64,000 nucleotides of DNA. Source: Hyphomicrobium sp. (lineage in GTDB: Bacteria; Pseudomonadota; Alphaproteobacteria; Rhizobiales; Hyphomicrobiaceae). The stretch lies in contig JAEUME010000011.1 of assembly GCA_016793445.1 (NCBI GenBank), positions 62,001 through 126,000 of the forward strand, read 5' to 3'. Shown here piece by piece: positions 30,373 to 38,558 of this stretch (positions are counted from its first letter, which is position 1; every line of letters begins with the position of its first letter). Both the position numbers and the translations under genes were made by a program. The notes under the pieces are model-generated. The model saw only the letters and a list, made by a program, of their open reading frames with translations. It was not told the DNA's origin and did no database searches.

Positions 30373-31179
30373 ATGAACGAGGGGACGAGCCTGAGCCGCC
30401 CCGGCTCCAAACGGCCGCTGGGCCTTATCACTAATGACCCTGCCGCTGTGCAGATTGCCAAACGCCTCGCCGCAACAGGCCACCGCGTCATCTGTCTGGC
30501 GCTGACGCCTGCTGCGCGTCCTGCATCAACCAGCGCGTTCCTGGAGTCCGCGTCCAACGTCGCCGACATTGCGCGCGAATGTGACGTCGTTGCGATCGCC
30601 GTCGACGACATGGCCGTGCTGCGCTTCATCCTGCTGGGCGATGAAGACCGCGCCGGACTCGCCTCCGAGCTGCCCTCGGGCTCTAACCTCATCGATTTTG
30701 GCATGCGGCCGCCCCGGGAGGTTCAGTCCATCCTGGGTCTCGTCGGCATGCGTGGCATCGGTGTCATTGACGCCGCCGTGCTGGGAAGCGCGGACGCCCT
30801 GGGCCGAGGCTCGGCCAAGGTACTCGCGGGCGGTTTTCCCGACGCGGTCGATGCCGTCATGCCGATCCTCTGCGAACTCGGCACCGTCGAGCGCACCGGA
30901 CCGTTGGGCAGTGCCCAGACCGCCGCCGCGCTCATGGGCTATGTGGAAGCCGCCCACTTCGCCGCCCGGTCCGAGGCGATCAGCGTGGGCGCGCAGCTCG
31001 GCATCAAATCGTCGTCGTTGAACCGGATCTTCAATGATGCGCCCGAAGCGGAGAACATCTTCCGCTTTCAACAGCGTGCCGAGTTTGCCCGGCGGATGGC
31101 CGAAGACCGAGGGCTCGGCGGCGACGTCATCAGCTTCCAGCGCCTGCGCCCAGCCGGCCCGCCCAACGAAAGCCGTTGA
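30373..31179 (+). CDS. 6-phosphogluconate dehydrogenase-like (HIBADH family) protein, degenerate active site
   Basis: A 268-residue protein with the beta-hydroxyacid dehydrogenase layout: Rossmann-like N-terminus and all-alpha C-terminus. Key sites differ from active enzymes. The nucleotide loop reads LGLITNDPAAVQIA rather than GxGxMG; the substrate-site DxPVSGG is DAAVLGSADALG; and the catalytic lysine motif GSGQAxKxxNN is GPLGSAQTAAALMGY with no Lys. It may therefore not be a working dehydrogenase. A good ribosome site (AGGGAGAA) precedes the ATG. Neighbours give no pathway. Confidence 0.75.
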   Translation: MNEGTSLSRPGSKRPLGLITNDPAAVQIAKRLAATGHRVICLALTPAARPASTSAFLESASNVADIARECDVVAIAVDDMAVLRFILLGDEDRAGLASELPSGSNLIDFGMRPPREVQSILGLVGMRGIGVIDAAVLGSADALGRGSAKVLAGGFPDAVDAVMPILCELGTVERTGPLGSAQTAAALMGYVEAAHFAARSEAISVGAQLGIKSSSLNRIFNDAPEAENIFRFQQRAEFARRMAEDRGLGGDVISFQRLRPAGPPNESR

Positions 31180-31286
31180 CGAATCAAGCAGCACGTTCCC
31201 GTCAAGGCGCAAGCTGCCGGCGACTCGCCTAAGAGTCGCATCGCGACCCGGCTCACCAGGAGCCTGGCGCGCGAGGTTTTAGGATC

Positions 31287-32930
31287 ATGTCGCTGCTCTT
31301 TCGCATCGTCTACGCCGCTCATGCCAACGGCACCCATCACAAATTGGCCCTCGATGCGCTTCAGCACATGGAGCGGCCCGACGCGGAGCGCTGGCGGCGC
31401 GTGTTCCTGAAATACGTCAATCTCTATCTGGAAGGCTCCAAAGCGCCGGACACGAGCTTCAAGGATTTCAAGAACCACGTTCTGCACGTCAGCGAATCTT
31501 ACTGGGGCGGCGCGCCCGAGAAGGTCGAGGCGTGGTACGGGCACACGGTCAGCGCACTGCGTGAGGCGCGTTGGGCCGATGCGGCCTACGCGGCGGGCGT
31601 GCTCTCGCACTACTACACGGATCCGATACATCCCTTCCACACTGGCCAGACGGAAGCGGAGAACTCCATTCACCGCGCCGTCGAATGGAGCATCAACCGT
31701 TCCTATGATGCACTGCGCGCCATCGGTGCGGCGCGCTATGGTACGCTCGACGTCGCAGTACCCCAGGGTGCCCATTGGCTTAAGGAAATGACCTGCGACG
31801 GCGCGGAATTCTCGCATCGCTATTACGAGAAGCTCATCGCTCAATACGACTTCAAGCGGGGCGTAGTGCATCCGCAAGAAGGGTTCGACGAGATTGGGCG
31901 CACCGTCGTTGCCGAGCTTCTCATGTACGCCGCGGACGGTTTCGGCCACATCCTGGACCGGGCTGTGGCTGAATCGGGCGTGGCGGCGCCCGACGTCAAT
32001 CTCTCGCTCGACACGGTGCTGGCGACCCTCAAGATCCCCGCAAAGTGGATCGAAAAGAAGCTCACCAATGCCGAGGACCGCCGCATCGTGCAAGCCATGT
32101 ACGACGAGCTGCAGGCGACAGGCCGCGTTGAGCACTCACTCCCCGAGGATGACCGCATCATTCGCGATCTGCACAAGCGTGAAGTGCTCGACGCCGCGCG
32201 CGCAAAACAAAGCGACAAGCGTGCCGTGCGTGTACCGGAAGGCGATCCGGCCGCGGCGCAACGCGCGCAAGCCGCCCGTCAGGGCCAAAGTCTCGCGCCG
32301 GCCGCGCCCGCCTTTGACGGCAAGGCCACGGCTCCCGCACCCAGGAAGGCGCCGCGCCGGATCGAAATCGAGGCCGAGCTTGCACCTGAAGCCTTGCCCG
32401 ATCCCGCGCCGCGGACCGTCGCACCCAACCTACACGAGGCTGCGCTCGAACTGCCGCCACGCGGCGCCTTCGCCCCGGCAGACCAAGGCGAAATAGAGCG
32501 CCGCCGCGCGTACCTGACCGCCGTGGATGATCTGGAAAAGGCGCCTTCCATCGGTCCCAAGATGGCAGAACGCTTCGCGGCGCTCGGCATCAAGACCGTT
32601 GCCGACTTCCTCGCCCGCTCTCCAGGGGATCTCGCCAAGATGATCGACGACCGGCGCATGCCCGCTGCCGTGCTCGAAGAGTGGCAGCACCAGGCTCAGC
32701 TCGTGATGGAGATCCCGGGGCTGCGGGGCACGCACGCGCAGCTCCTGACGGGCGCAGGCTACAGAAGCGCGAAGGACGTGGCCGCATCCGACCCCGTGGG
32801 CTTCGCCGCCGACGTTCTGAAGTTTGCGACAAGCGATGCGGGCAAACGCGTCCTGCGCGATGGCCACCCGCCCGATCTTGAAAAGATCAAATCCTGGGTC
32901 GACTCCGCGCGCCTCGAAAGGGCGGCGTGA
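31287..32930 (+). CDS. zinc phospholipase C-like protein fused to a DUF4332 helix-hairpin-helix domain
   Basis: A 547-residue two-domain protein. Residues 1-260 match the S1/P1 nuclease-phospholipase C fold: H17/H18, D55, H67, then H108-x3-D112-x5-H118-x10-H129-x3-E133 (LSHYYTDPIHPFH, HRAVEW), the layout of the three-zinc site of Bacillus phospholipase C. Residues 260-410 are Ala/Pro-rich linker. Residues 410-547 are a DUF4332-type tandem helix-hairpin-helix region (APSIGPKMAERFAALGIKTV). No signal peptide is visible, so it looks cytosolic, unlike secreted phospholipases. Reaction unknown. Confidence 0.8.
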   Translation: MSLLFRIVYAAHANGTHHKLALDALQHMERPDAERWRRVFLKYVNLYLEGSKAPDTSFKDFKNHVLHVSESYWGGAPEKVEAWYGHTVSALREARWADAAYAAGVLSHYYTDPIHPFHTGQTEAENSIHRAVEWSINRSYDALRAIGAARYGTLDVAVPQGAHWLKEMTCDGAEFSHRYYEKLIAQYDFKRGVVHPQEGFDEIGRTVVAELLMYAADGFGHILDRAVAESGVAAPDVNLSLDTVLATLKIPAKWIEKKLTNAEDRRIVQAMYDELQATGRVEHSLPEDDRIIRDLHKREVLDAARAKQSDKRAVRVPEGDPAAAQRAQAARQGQSLAPAAPAFDGKATAPAPRKAPRRIEIEAELAPEALPDPAPRTVAPNLHEAALELPPRGAFAPADQGEIERRRAYLTAVDDLEKAPSIGPKMAERFAALGIKTVADFLARSPGDLAKMIDDRRMPAAVLEEWQHQAQLVMEIPGLRGTHAQLLTGAGYRSAKDVAASDPVGFAADVLKFATSDAGKRVLRDGHPPDLEKIKSWVDSARLERAA

Positions 32931-32935
32931 GGTTG

Positions 32936-32964
32936 GATCCCGGCGTTTAATGAGCGCCGGGATC
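32936..32964. terminator. bidirectional hairpin between convergent genes
   Basis: Perfect 10-bp stem GATCCCGGCG / CGCCGGGATC with a 9-base loop, between the stop codons of the phospholipase-like gene and eutC. No T run on either side. Confidence 0.65.
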
Positions 32965-32997
32965 GCAACTTGGCGCGCGGCTCAACGAACATCCAAG

Positions 32998-33813
32998 TCA
33001 ATCGGTCAGGAAGCTCTTCTGTCCTGTCGTTACAGCGCTCGACAGCGTCTCCGCTTCGTCCTTGAGCAACACGCCGGAATGTCCCCGTTTGCGCGCCTCG
33101 GTCATGAGATAGAGCAGCTTATGTGCCGCCAGTTCATAGCTTAGCCCTTCGCGGCGCACGTTCGAGATGCAGTTGCGGGCTTCGTCCGTCAAACCGACCC
33201 GCGGATTTAACGTCATGTAGAGGCCCATGCTGTCGGGAGAGCTGAGCCCCGGACGCTCGCCGATCAGCACCACGACCATGCTTGCGCCCAAAAGCTCTCC
33301 GACCTCATCGCCAACCGCGACACGTGCTTCGCGCACGATCACGAGAGGCGCGATGCGCCACTTCTGATCCATGAGCGCAGGCAGAACGATGTCGAGAAAC
33401 GGCCCGGCATTCTCCTCGATGGCAAACGAAGAGAGGCCATCCCCGATCACAACCGCGACATCGTATCCGTCCTTGGGGCGGGACACTTGCGCGAGCCTCT
33501 GGCGCGAGGCCTCGTCGAGGCGCCTGCCCTTGTCGGGTCTTTGAAGGTACATGGGGCGGTTTTCAGCCGCGCTATGGAGGACGATAGGTTCGTGCCCGCG
33601 CGCTTTAAGGGTAGCTTCAAGCGCCGCCACATCGAGTTCGTGATGCACGGCATTGCGAGCCCTTGCATGCGCGAGCTGAAACTCCAGGTGCGGCTTGGTC
33701 GGCAGGCTGGTGCCAGCGCGGCCCAGAGCGATACGCGCCGGTGTAAATTGCCTCAGCTTGTCCCACGGATTGGGAACGACGATGTTCTTGCTGTTCTCTG
33801 TCATGGCTGCCAT
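32998..33813 (-). CDS. eutC: ethanolamine ammonia-lyase small subunit
   Basis: The beta subunit of the adenosylcobalamin-dependent enzyme that splits ethanolamine to acetaldehyde and ammonia. The 271-residue protein shows the family start NPWDKLRQFTPARIALGRAG (in part), HARARNAVH, VIGDGLSS and the cobalamin-region GERPGLSSPDSMGLY. It begins 6 bases after eutB ends, so the two are cotranscribed and coupled. No eut microcompartment shell genes are nearby. Confidence 0.96.
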   Translation of the reverse strand: MAAMTENSKNIVVPNPWDKLRQFTPARIALGRAGTSLPTKPHLEFQLAHARARNAVHHELDVAALEATLKARGHEPIVLHSAAENRPMYLQRPDKGRRLDEASRQRLAQVSRPKDGYDVAVVIGDGLSSFAIEENAGPFLDIVLPALMDQKWRIAPLVIVREARVAVGDEVGELLGASMVVVLIGERPGLSSPDSMGLYMTLNPRVGLTDEARNCISNVRREGLSYELAAHKLLYLMTEARKRGHSGVLLKDEAETLSSAVTTGQKSFLTD

Positions 33814-33819
33814 CCCCTG

Positions 33820-35208
33820 TCAGTGCAGATGCGAAAGCGCGCGCTGGAACGGCGTCGGCAACGTTGCGGCCAACCTCAAGGCATCGCTCTTTTCGAAAAT
33901 GCCCACGTTCAGCAGCCAGTCCTCAAACTCCGGCGAGGGCTTCAGCCCGAGTGCCTTTCGGGCGTAGAGCGCATCGTGGAACGACGTCGTCTGGTAATTG
34001 AGCATGATGTCGTCCGAACCGGGGATGCCCATGATGAACGTGATGCCTGCAACAGCGAGCAACGTCAGCAGGGTATCCATGTCGTTCTGATCGGCCTCGG
34101 CATGGTTCGTATAGCAAATGTCGCAGCCCATCGGCACGCCGAGCAATTTTCCGCAGAAGTGGTCCTCCAGCCCGGCGCGAATGATCTGCCGCCCGTCATA
34201 GAGATATTCCGGGCCGATGAAGCCCACCACCGTATTGACGAGCAGCGGCTTGTATTTGCGCGCAACCGCATAAGCCCGCGCCTCGAGCGTCTGCTGGTCA
34301 ACGCCGTGATGGGCGTTGGCTGACAGCGCGCTGCCCTGGCCGGTCTCGAAGTACATGGCATTATCGCCCACTGTGCCGCGTTGGAGACTTTTGGCGGCCT
34401 CGTAACCCTCCTTGAGGACGGACAGATTGATGCCGAAGCTCTTGTTTGCCGCCTCGGTGCCGGCAATCGACTGGAATACCAGATCGACAGGCGCCCGCCG
34501 GTTGATGGCTTCGATGCTCGTCGTCACGTGCGTCAACACGCACGACTGGGTGGGAATGTTGTAGCGCTGGATGATCTCGTGCAGCATCTCGATGAGCGTC
34601 GTAACAGCTGCGATGCTGTCGGTTGCGGGATTGATGCCAATCACTGCGTCGCCATTACCGTACATGAGGCCGTCGACGATGCTGGCGGCGATCCCCGTGG
34701 GGTCGTCTGTCGGGTGGTTGGGCTGCAGGCGCGTCGACAAACGCCCCTTGAGCCCGATCGTATTGCGGAACTTGGTGACGACCCGGCATTTCTGCGCGAT
34801 CAGCACCATGTCCTGAACGCGGCAGATCTTGGATACCCCCGCCACCATCTCCGGCGTGAGGCCCGGGGCGAGCGCGGCAAGCGAGCGCTCCGAGGCCTCA
34901 TCCGAGAGCAGCCAGTCGCGAAACCCACCGACCGTCAGATGGGCAACTGGCGCGAACGCCTTCACATCGTGATCATCGATGATGAGGCGCGTGACCTCGT
35001 CCGTCTCGTAGGGAACAAGGTGCTCCACCAGGAACACCTTGAGAGGGACATCGGCGAGCGCCATCTGTGCAGCCACCCGTTCCTCATCGTCTGCTGCCGC
35101 AACACCCGCGAGATAGTCGCCCGATCGCGCTGGAGTGGCCTTTGCCATCAGCTCTCTAAGGCTCCCGAAGACATACCGATGGCCGCCGATTGAATATGAA
35201 TAGCTCAT
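33820..35208 (-). CDS. eutB: ethanolamine ammonia-lyase large subunit
   Basis: The catalytic alpha subunit (TIM barrel) that binds ethanolamine and part of the B12 cofactor. At 462 residues it is of usual length from the ATG at 35206-35208 (MSYSYSIGGHRYVF); the frame extends further upstream but into the palindrome, so that extension is rejected. Motifs: PNHPTDDPTGIAASI, GNGDAVIGINPATDS, MGCDICYTNHAEADQ and ITFIMGIPGSDDIMLNYQTTSF (shortened). The enzyme needs adenosylcobalamin. Confidence 0.96.
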   Translation of the reverse strand: MSYSYSIGGHRYVFGSLRELMAKATPARSGDYLAGVAAADDEERVAAQMALADVPLKVFLVEHLVPYETDEVTRLIIDDHDVKAFAPVAHLTVGGFRDWLLSDEASERSLAALAPGLTPEMVAGVSKICRVQDMVLIAQKCRVVTKFRNTIGLKGRLSTRLQPNHPTDDPTGIAASIVDGLMYGNGDAVIGINPATDSIAAVTTLIEMLHEIIQRYNIPTQSCVLTHVTTSIEAINRRAPVDLVFQSIAGTEAANKSFGINLSVLKEGYEAAKSLQRGTVGDNAMYFETGQGSALSANAHHGVDQQTLEARAYAVARKYKPLLVNTVVGFIGPEYLYDGRQIIRAGLEDHFCGKLLGVPMGCDICYTNHAEADQNDMDTLLTLLAVAGITFIMGIPGSDDIMLNYQTTSFHDALYARKALGLKPSPEFEDWLLNVGIFEKSDALRLAATLPTPFQRALSHLH

Positions 35209-35234
35209 GATGAATGCTCGCCGATGTTGTTGGC

Positions 35235-35309
35235 TAGTGTTCCGGCTCCGACATTTGCTTCCCCTTGCAGCGGCCGTCAGAGCAAATGTCGGAGCCACAA
35301 GGAACACTA
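35235..35309 (+). repeat. structured palindrome 1 between eutB and the permease gene
   Basis: Outer stem TAGTGTTCC (35235-35243) pairs with GGAACACTA (35301-35309); inner stem GGCTCCGACATTTGCT (35244-35259) pairs with its exact complement at 35281-35296. The only interruption is a 4-base insert ACAA on the 3' side between the two stems. The loop is about 21 bases. It shares architecture, but not stem sequence, with the next element. Confidence 0.85.
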
Positions 35310-35323
35310 AGCAATTCTAGGAT

Positions 35324-35404
35324 CCTAGTGTAGCTTTTGCATCTGACGTTTGGTTGTCAGACAAGCCGCACGGGGGGACCAAACGTCAGATGCGCTACAC
35401 TAGG
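35324..35404 (-). repeat. structured palindrome 2, opposite orientation, same family
   Basis: Outer stem CCTAGTGTAGC (35324-35334) pairs with 35394-35404; inner stem GCATCTGACGTTTGGT (35339-35354) pairs exactly with 35378-35393. A 4-base insert TTTT sits on the 5' side, which read on the minus strand is AAAA on the 3' side, the same place as ACAA in element 1. Ends are TAGTGT-like in both. The permease stop lies eight bases further on. Confidence 0.85.
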
Positions 35405-35411
35405 TTTGCGT

Positions 35412-36821
35412 TCAGAATATCTCTTCTTCACCCGGCGCCGCCGCAACGAGGTGATGGCGGCTGTAGAAGGCAAAATAGGCGATGAAGATCGCGTAGACCA
35501 CCGCGGCGCCGATGACGACGCGCGGATCGACAAGGAAACCGGCTACGACCGCGACGCATGCGAGGGCGAGGGCGATTCCGGAGGTCACAATGCCGCCCGG
35601 AGTCCTGTAGGGCCGCTCGAGATTGGGCTCACGGATACGCAGCGCGATATGCGAGGCCATCATCATGACATACGAGATCGTCGCGCCGAACACGGCAATC
35701 AGGATCAGGAGATCGCCCTGCCCGCTCAGAGATAGCAGGAAGCCGATGATGCCGGGCACGATCAGCGCGACATACGGCGTCTTGCGCGAACTCGTCAGCG
35801 AGAGAGCACGCGGCAGATAGCCCGCACGCGACATGGCGAACACCAGCCGCGAATAGCCGTAGATGATCGAGAAGAAGCTCGCGATCAGGCCGGCTAGGCC
35901 GACGAAATTGACAAACCGGCTCACCAGCGTCGGTCCGCCGAAAACCTTCGGCGATTCAAGGGCGGCCACCAGCGGATTGCCCGAAGCCTTGAGCGCATCG
36001 GCCCCGGCCGCACCCGGCCCGAACGTCAGGATCAGCGCGCAGAATGCGACCAGCACCAGAATGCCGCCAATCAGGCCACGCGGAAGATCGCGTTTGGGAT
36101 CCGTTGTCTCCTCGGCAGCGAGGGGGACGCCTTCGACGGCAAGGAAGAACCAGATGGCATACGGGATCGCAGCCCAGATGCCGAGGTAGCCAAAGGGCAG
36201 GAATGCACTTGCTCCTGCCGCGTCCGTGGGGGCGATATCGAACAGGTTGTTCACGTCGAAATAGGGGATCATTACAACCACAAACACGACCAATGCCACA
36301 ACGGCCAGCGCGGTGATTGCAAAGATGAGCCGCAGCGCCTCGCCGGCGCCGTAAAGATGGATACCGAGAAAGACGGCGTAGAAGCCCAGATAGACGACCC
36401 AGCCGTCGATACCGAACAAGGAGTTGCAGTAAGAGCCAATGAAGACGGCGATCGCGGCCGGGGCAATGGCGTATTCGATCAAGATCGCAATGCCGCAAAG
36501 AAACCCGCCCCAAGGGCCGAAGGCGCGGCGCGCAAAACCGTATCCGCCGCCGGCGGTCGGAGCGATGGTGGCCAGTTCCGCCAGGGCGAAGCACATGCAG
36601 GTGTACATCGTCGCCATCAGCAGCGAGGCAACGAACAGGCCGCCCCAACCGCCCTGTGCAAGCCCGAAGTTCCAGCCCGCAAAATCGCCCGAGATCACGT
36701 AAGCGACGCCCAGGCCTACGAGTAGCAGCCATCCCGCGGCGCCTCGTTTGAGCTGTCTCTTTTCAAAATAATCCTGGCCAACCTTGTCGTATTCCACACC
36801 GCCGTGTCCTGTGGACTCCAT
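35412..36821 (-). CDS. eat: ethanolamine permease (APC family)
   Basis: A 469-residue amino acid-polyamine-organocation transporter with about twelve membrane helices. The N-terminus (LKRGAAGWLLLVGLGVAYVISGDFAGWN, shortened here) and the APTAGGGYGFARRAFGPWGG helix 2-3 region match ethanolamine permeases. It brings ethanolamine across the inner membrane for EutBC. It is on the same strand upstream of eutBC, separated by about 200 bases containing the two palindromes, and divergent from the AraC regulator. Confidence 0.92.
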   Translation of the reverse strand: MESTGHGGVEYDKVGQDYFEKRQLKRGAAGWLLLVGLGVAYVISGDFAGWNFGLAQGGWGGLFVASLLMATMYTCMCFALAELATIAPTAGGGYGFARRAFGPWGGFLCGIAILIEYAIAPAAIAVFIGSYCNSLFGIDGWVVYLGFYAVFLGIHLYGAGEALRLIFAITALAVVALVVFVVVMIPYFDVNNLFDIAPTDAAGASAFLPFGYLGIWAAIPYAIWFFLAVEGVPLAAEETTDPKRDLPRGLIGGILVLVAFCALILTFGPGAAGADALKASGNPLVAALESPKVFGGPTLVSRFVNFVGLAGLIASFFSIIYGYSRLVFAMSRAGYLPRALSLTSSRKTPYVALIVPGIIGFLLSLSGQGDLLILIAVFGATISYVMMMASHIALRIREPNLERPYRTPGGIVTSGIALALACVAVVAGFLVDPRVVIGAAVVYAIFIAYFAFYSRHHLVAAAPGEEEIF

Positions 36822-37029
36822 AAGCGTCCTCCCGAAATGTTATCGATTTGCCTGTTCGGCTTTGCAGTGCAGCATCGATCGTTCAGCGCAGGTTCGTGCC
36901 GGCACTTGGCTGACGGTAGTCCTGCGCTAATATGTCGTCTATCCAATATCGGCACGCGCGTCCGTCTTCGGACTAAAGTCTCACGGGCCTGCGCAAGATA
37001 AGTTTGGCTAGCTTAAGCGGACGCAGCGC

Positions 37030-38106
37030 ATGGCCTTATCTAATCGCCACGCTCCACAAGAGGTCTCGCCCGGCGGCAAGGCGGCGACCCTTCACGCCGC
37101 CAGCACGCGCGACATCGACGAGCAGGCTGCGCTGCTGCGCGGATGGAACCAGACTTATGATCAGATTTCCACCGGATCGTTCCGGGGAGGGTTTCTTGAA
37201 GCTCAGCTGGGACCGGTGCTGTTGTTTCGGGAGGTGACCAGCAACGCCTTGCACCAGACGGGTGCTCTGCCGGCAGGCACGATCGCGGTGGGCGTGCCGC
37301 TCGCCTTGCGCGGCAATGCCACGTTCTGCGGTCAGCCATGCGACGGCACGCAACTGCATGTCTTTTCCGGAAACGACGCTTTCGAGTTTTTCTCCCCGCG
37401 CGGATTGGACATCGCAGGCTTCGTGCTGGCTGAAAGCGACCTGCACGGCGCTTTCACGCCCGATCAGTTAGAGACAGTGCTGCCCACCCTTCTGGCCCCC
37501 CATTTGCGTCCGGTTGAGCCGCGTGCCTCTTGGCGCATGCGCCGCATTTTTGCGGACATGTGCGAAGTCATTACAGAGAGCCCGGAGTGTGGCGAGGATC
37601 CCTTGCGATCGTCGTTGATGTTGCGTGAAGTCACCGATGCGGTGGTCACGGCCCTTTCCAGCACCGAAGGCGAAAAGTCCGAGATCTCGCCAGCGCGGCG
37701 GGCGCGTGTCGTGCGGCAGGCACGCGAGTTGGTCATGGACTCTCCAGACCTCTACGTAAGCGTAGAGGAACTCTGCCGGGCGCTGTGCATCAGCCGCCGC
37801 GCTCTGCAGCAGTCGTTTCAGGAAACGCTCGGATTCAAGCCCACGGCCTATCTGCGTGCTGTGCGGATGAATGGGGCCCGCCGTTCCATGAAGCATGTCA
37901 ACTCCGTTGCGGAGGCCGCCACGCTTTGGGGCTTCTGGCATTTCGGGCGCTTTGCGCGGGACTACAAGGTGATGTTCGGAGAGTTGCCGTCGGAAGCTTT
38001 CAGGCGCTACCACGGACCACAAGAGAGCCCGAATGACTCCATCTCGTCGCATAACGCCTTGAAAACACTGGTGAGCCCGGTTGGGATCGAACCAACGACC
38101 CTCTGA
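37030..38106 (+). CDS. AraC-family regulator of ethanolamine genes (EutR-like), 3' end in tRNA att site
   Basis: A 358-residue AraC regulator. Two helix-turn-helix motifs lie near the C-terminus (SVEELCRALCISRRALQQSF, about residues 238-257, and the EAATLWGFWHFGRFARDYK region near 295-313). Position divergent from eat points to control of ethanolamine use; EutR in enterics responds to ethanolamine plus B12. The last 20 codons lie inside the 63-bp direct repeat and end (GIEPTTL, then TGA) in antisense tRNA sequence, so the natural end of the protein may be a few residues shorter or altered by integration events. Confidence 0.9.
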   Translation: MALSNRHAPQEVSPGGKAATLHAASTRDIDEQAALLRGWNQTYDQISTGSFRGGFLEAQLGPVLLFREVTSNALHQTGALPAGTIAVGVPLALRGNATFCGQPCDGTQLHVFSGNDAFEFFSPRGLDIAGFVLAESDLHGAFTPDQLETVLPTLLAPHLRPVEPRASWRMRRIFADMCEVITESPECGEDPLRSSLMLREVTDAVVTALSSTEGEKSEISPARRARVVRQARELVMDSPDLYVSVEELCRALCISRRALQQSFQETLGFKPTAYLRAVRMNGARRSMKHVNSVAEAATLWGFWHFGRFARDYKVMFGELPSEAFRRYHGPQESPNDSISSHNALKTLVSPVGIEPTTL

Positions 38107-38110
38107 TTAA
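38048..38110. repeat. attL: displaced 3' end of tRNA-Lys
   Basis: Identical over 63 bases to 41622-41684. Covers the T arm, acceptor 3' side and CCA of tRNA-Lys in antisense (38069-38110) plus 21 bases past it. No 5' half of the tRNA is here, so this copy is not functional. It overlaps the end of the AraC gene. Confidence 0.92.
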
Positions 38111-38429
38111 CAGGCGCGGCGATCCTTCGTGATTTCAGCGCTGTTTAACAGTTTCGACGGGGCAATGCGCGCAGGCTAAGGCATTGAAACGTCAATCGGT
38201 CATTGTGTCAGTGCTACACACAAGCTGGCCGGTTCCAGATCGGCGGCTCGAGCACATCCCACAACCGGCGCAGGCGGTCGATCTCGGCCGAATCCGCCAG
38301 TTTACTTTATGCCGGCAGCCAGGGCTTGCGATTGAGTGCCACCTCGCTGAAGTGCAATGTTTCGAGCACAGTGCCCGCAGGGAGCCTGGATGTTAGACGC
38401 GACATGGCACGGCGCCACGCGCAAAAATA

Positions 38430-38476
38430 GATTTGTAATCAGGGGGTCGTAGGTTCAAATCCTACAGCCGGCACCA
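38430..38476 (+). other. 3' fragment of a tRNA-Thr(TGT)
   Basis: 47 bases starting GATTTGTAATCAGGGGG, with TGT at the anticodon, then an intact T arm (GTAGG TTCAAAT CCTAC) and acceptor 3' strand GCCGGCACCA. The D arm and acceptor 5' strand are missing: the upstream bases do not pair. It looks like an attachment-site scar from a second integrative element. The surrounding 38111-38558 holds no gene I can support. Confidence 0.8.
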
Positions 38477-38558
38477 TTAAGCTTAAGGCAGCGCAAATTT
38501 TCTTTGGGGGTCGTACAGGGGTTAACGAATACAAGCTATGTAGCTTCGGTCCGCGCTT

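Noticed and set aside
35209..35307. N-terminal extension of eutB
   Set aside because: It is read through the palindrome; the family start MSYSYS is at 35208.
38069..38110. A second tRNA-Lys gene at the left island border
   Set aside because: Only the 3' half is present; the left sequence (past 38110) does not form the anticodon stem, D arm or acceptor 5' strand.
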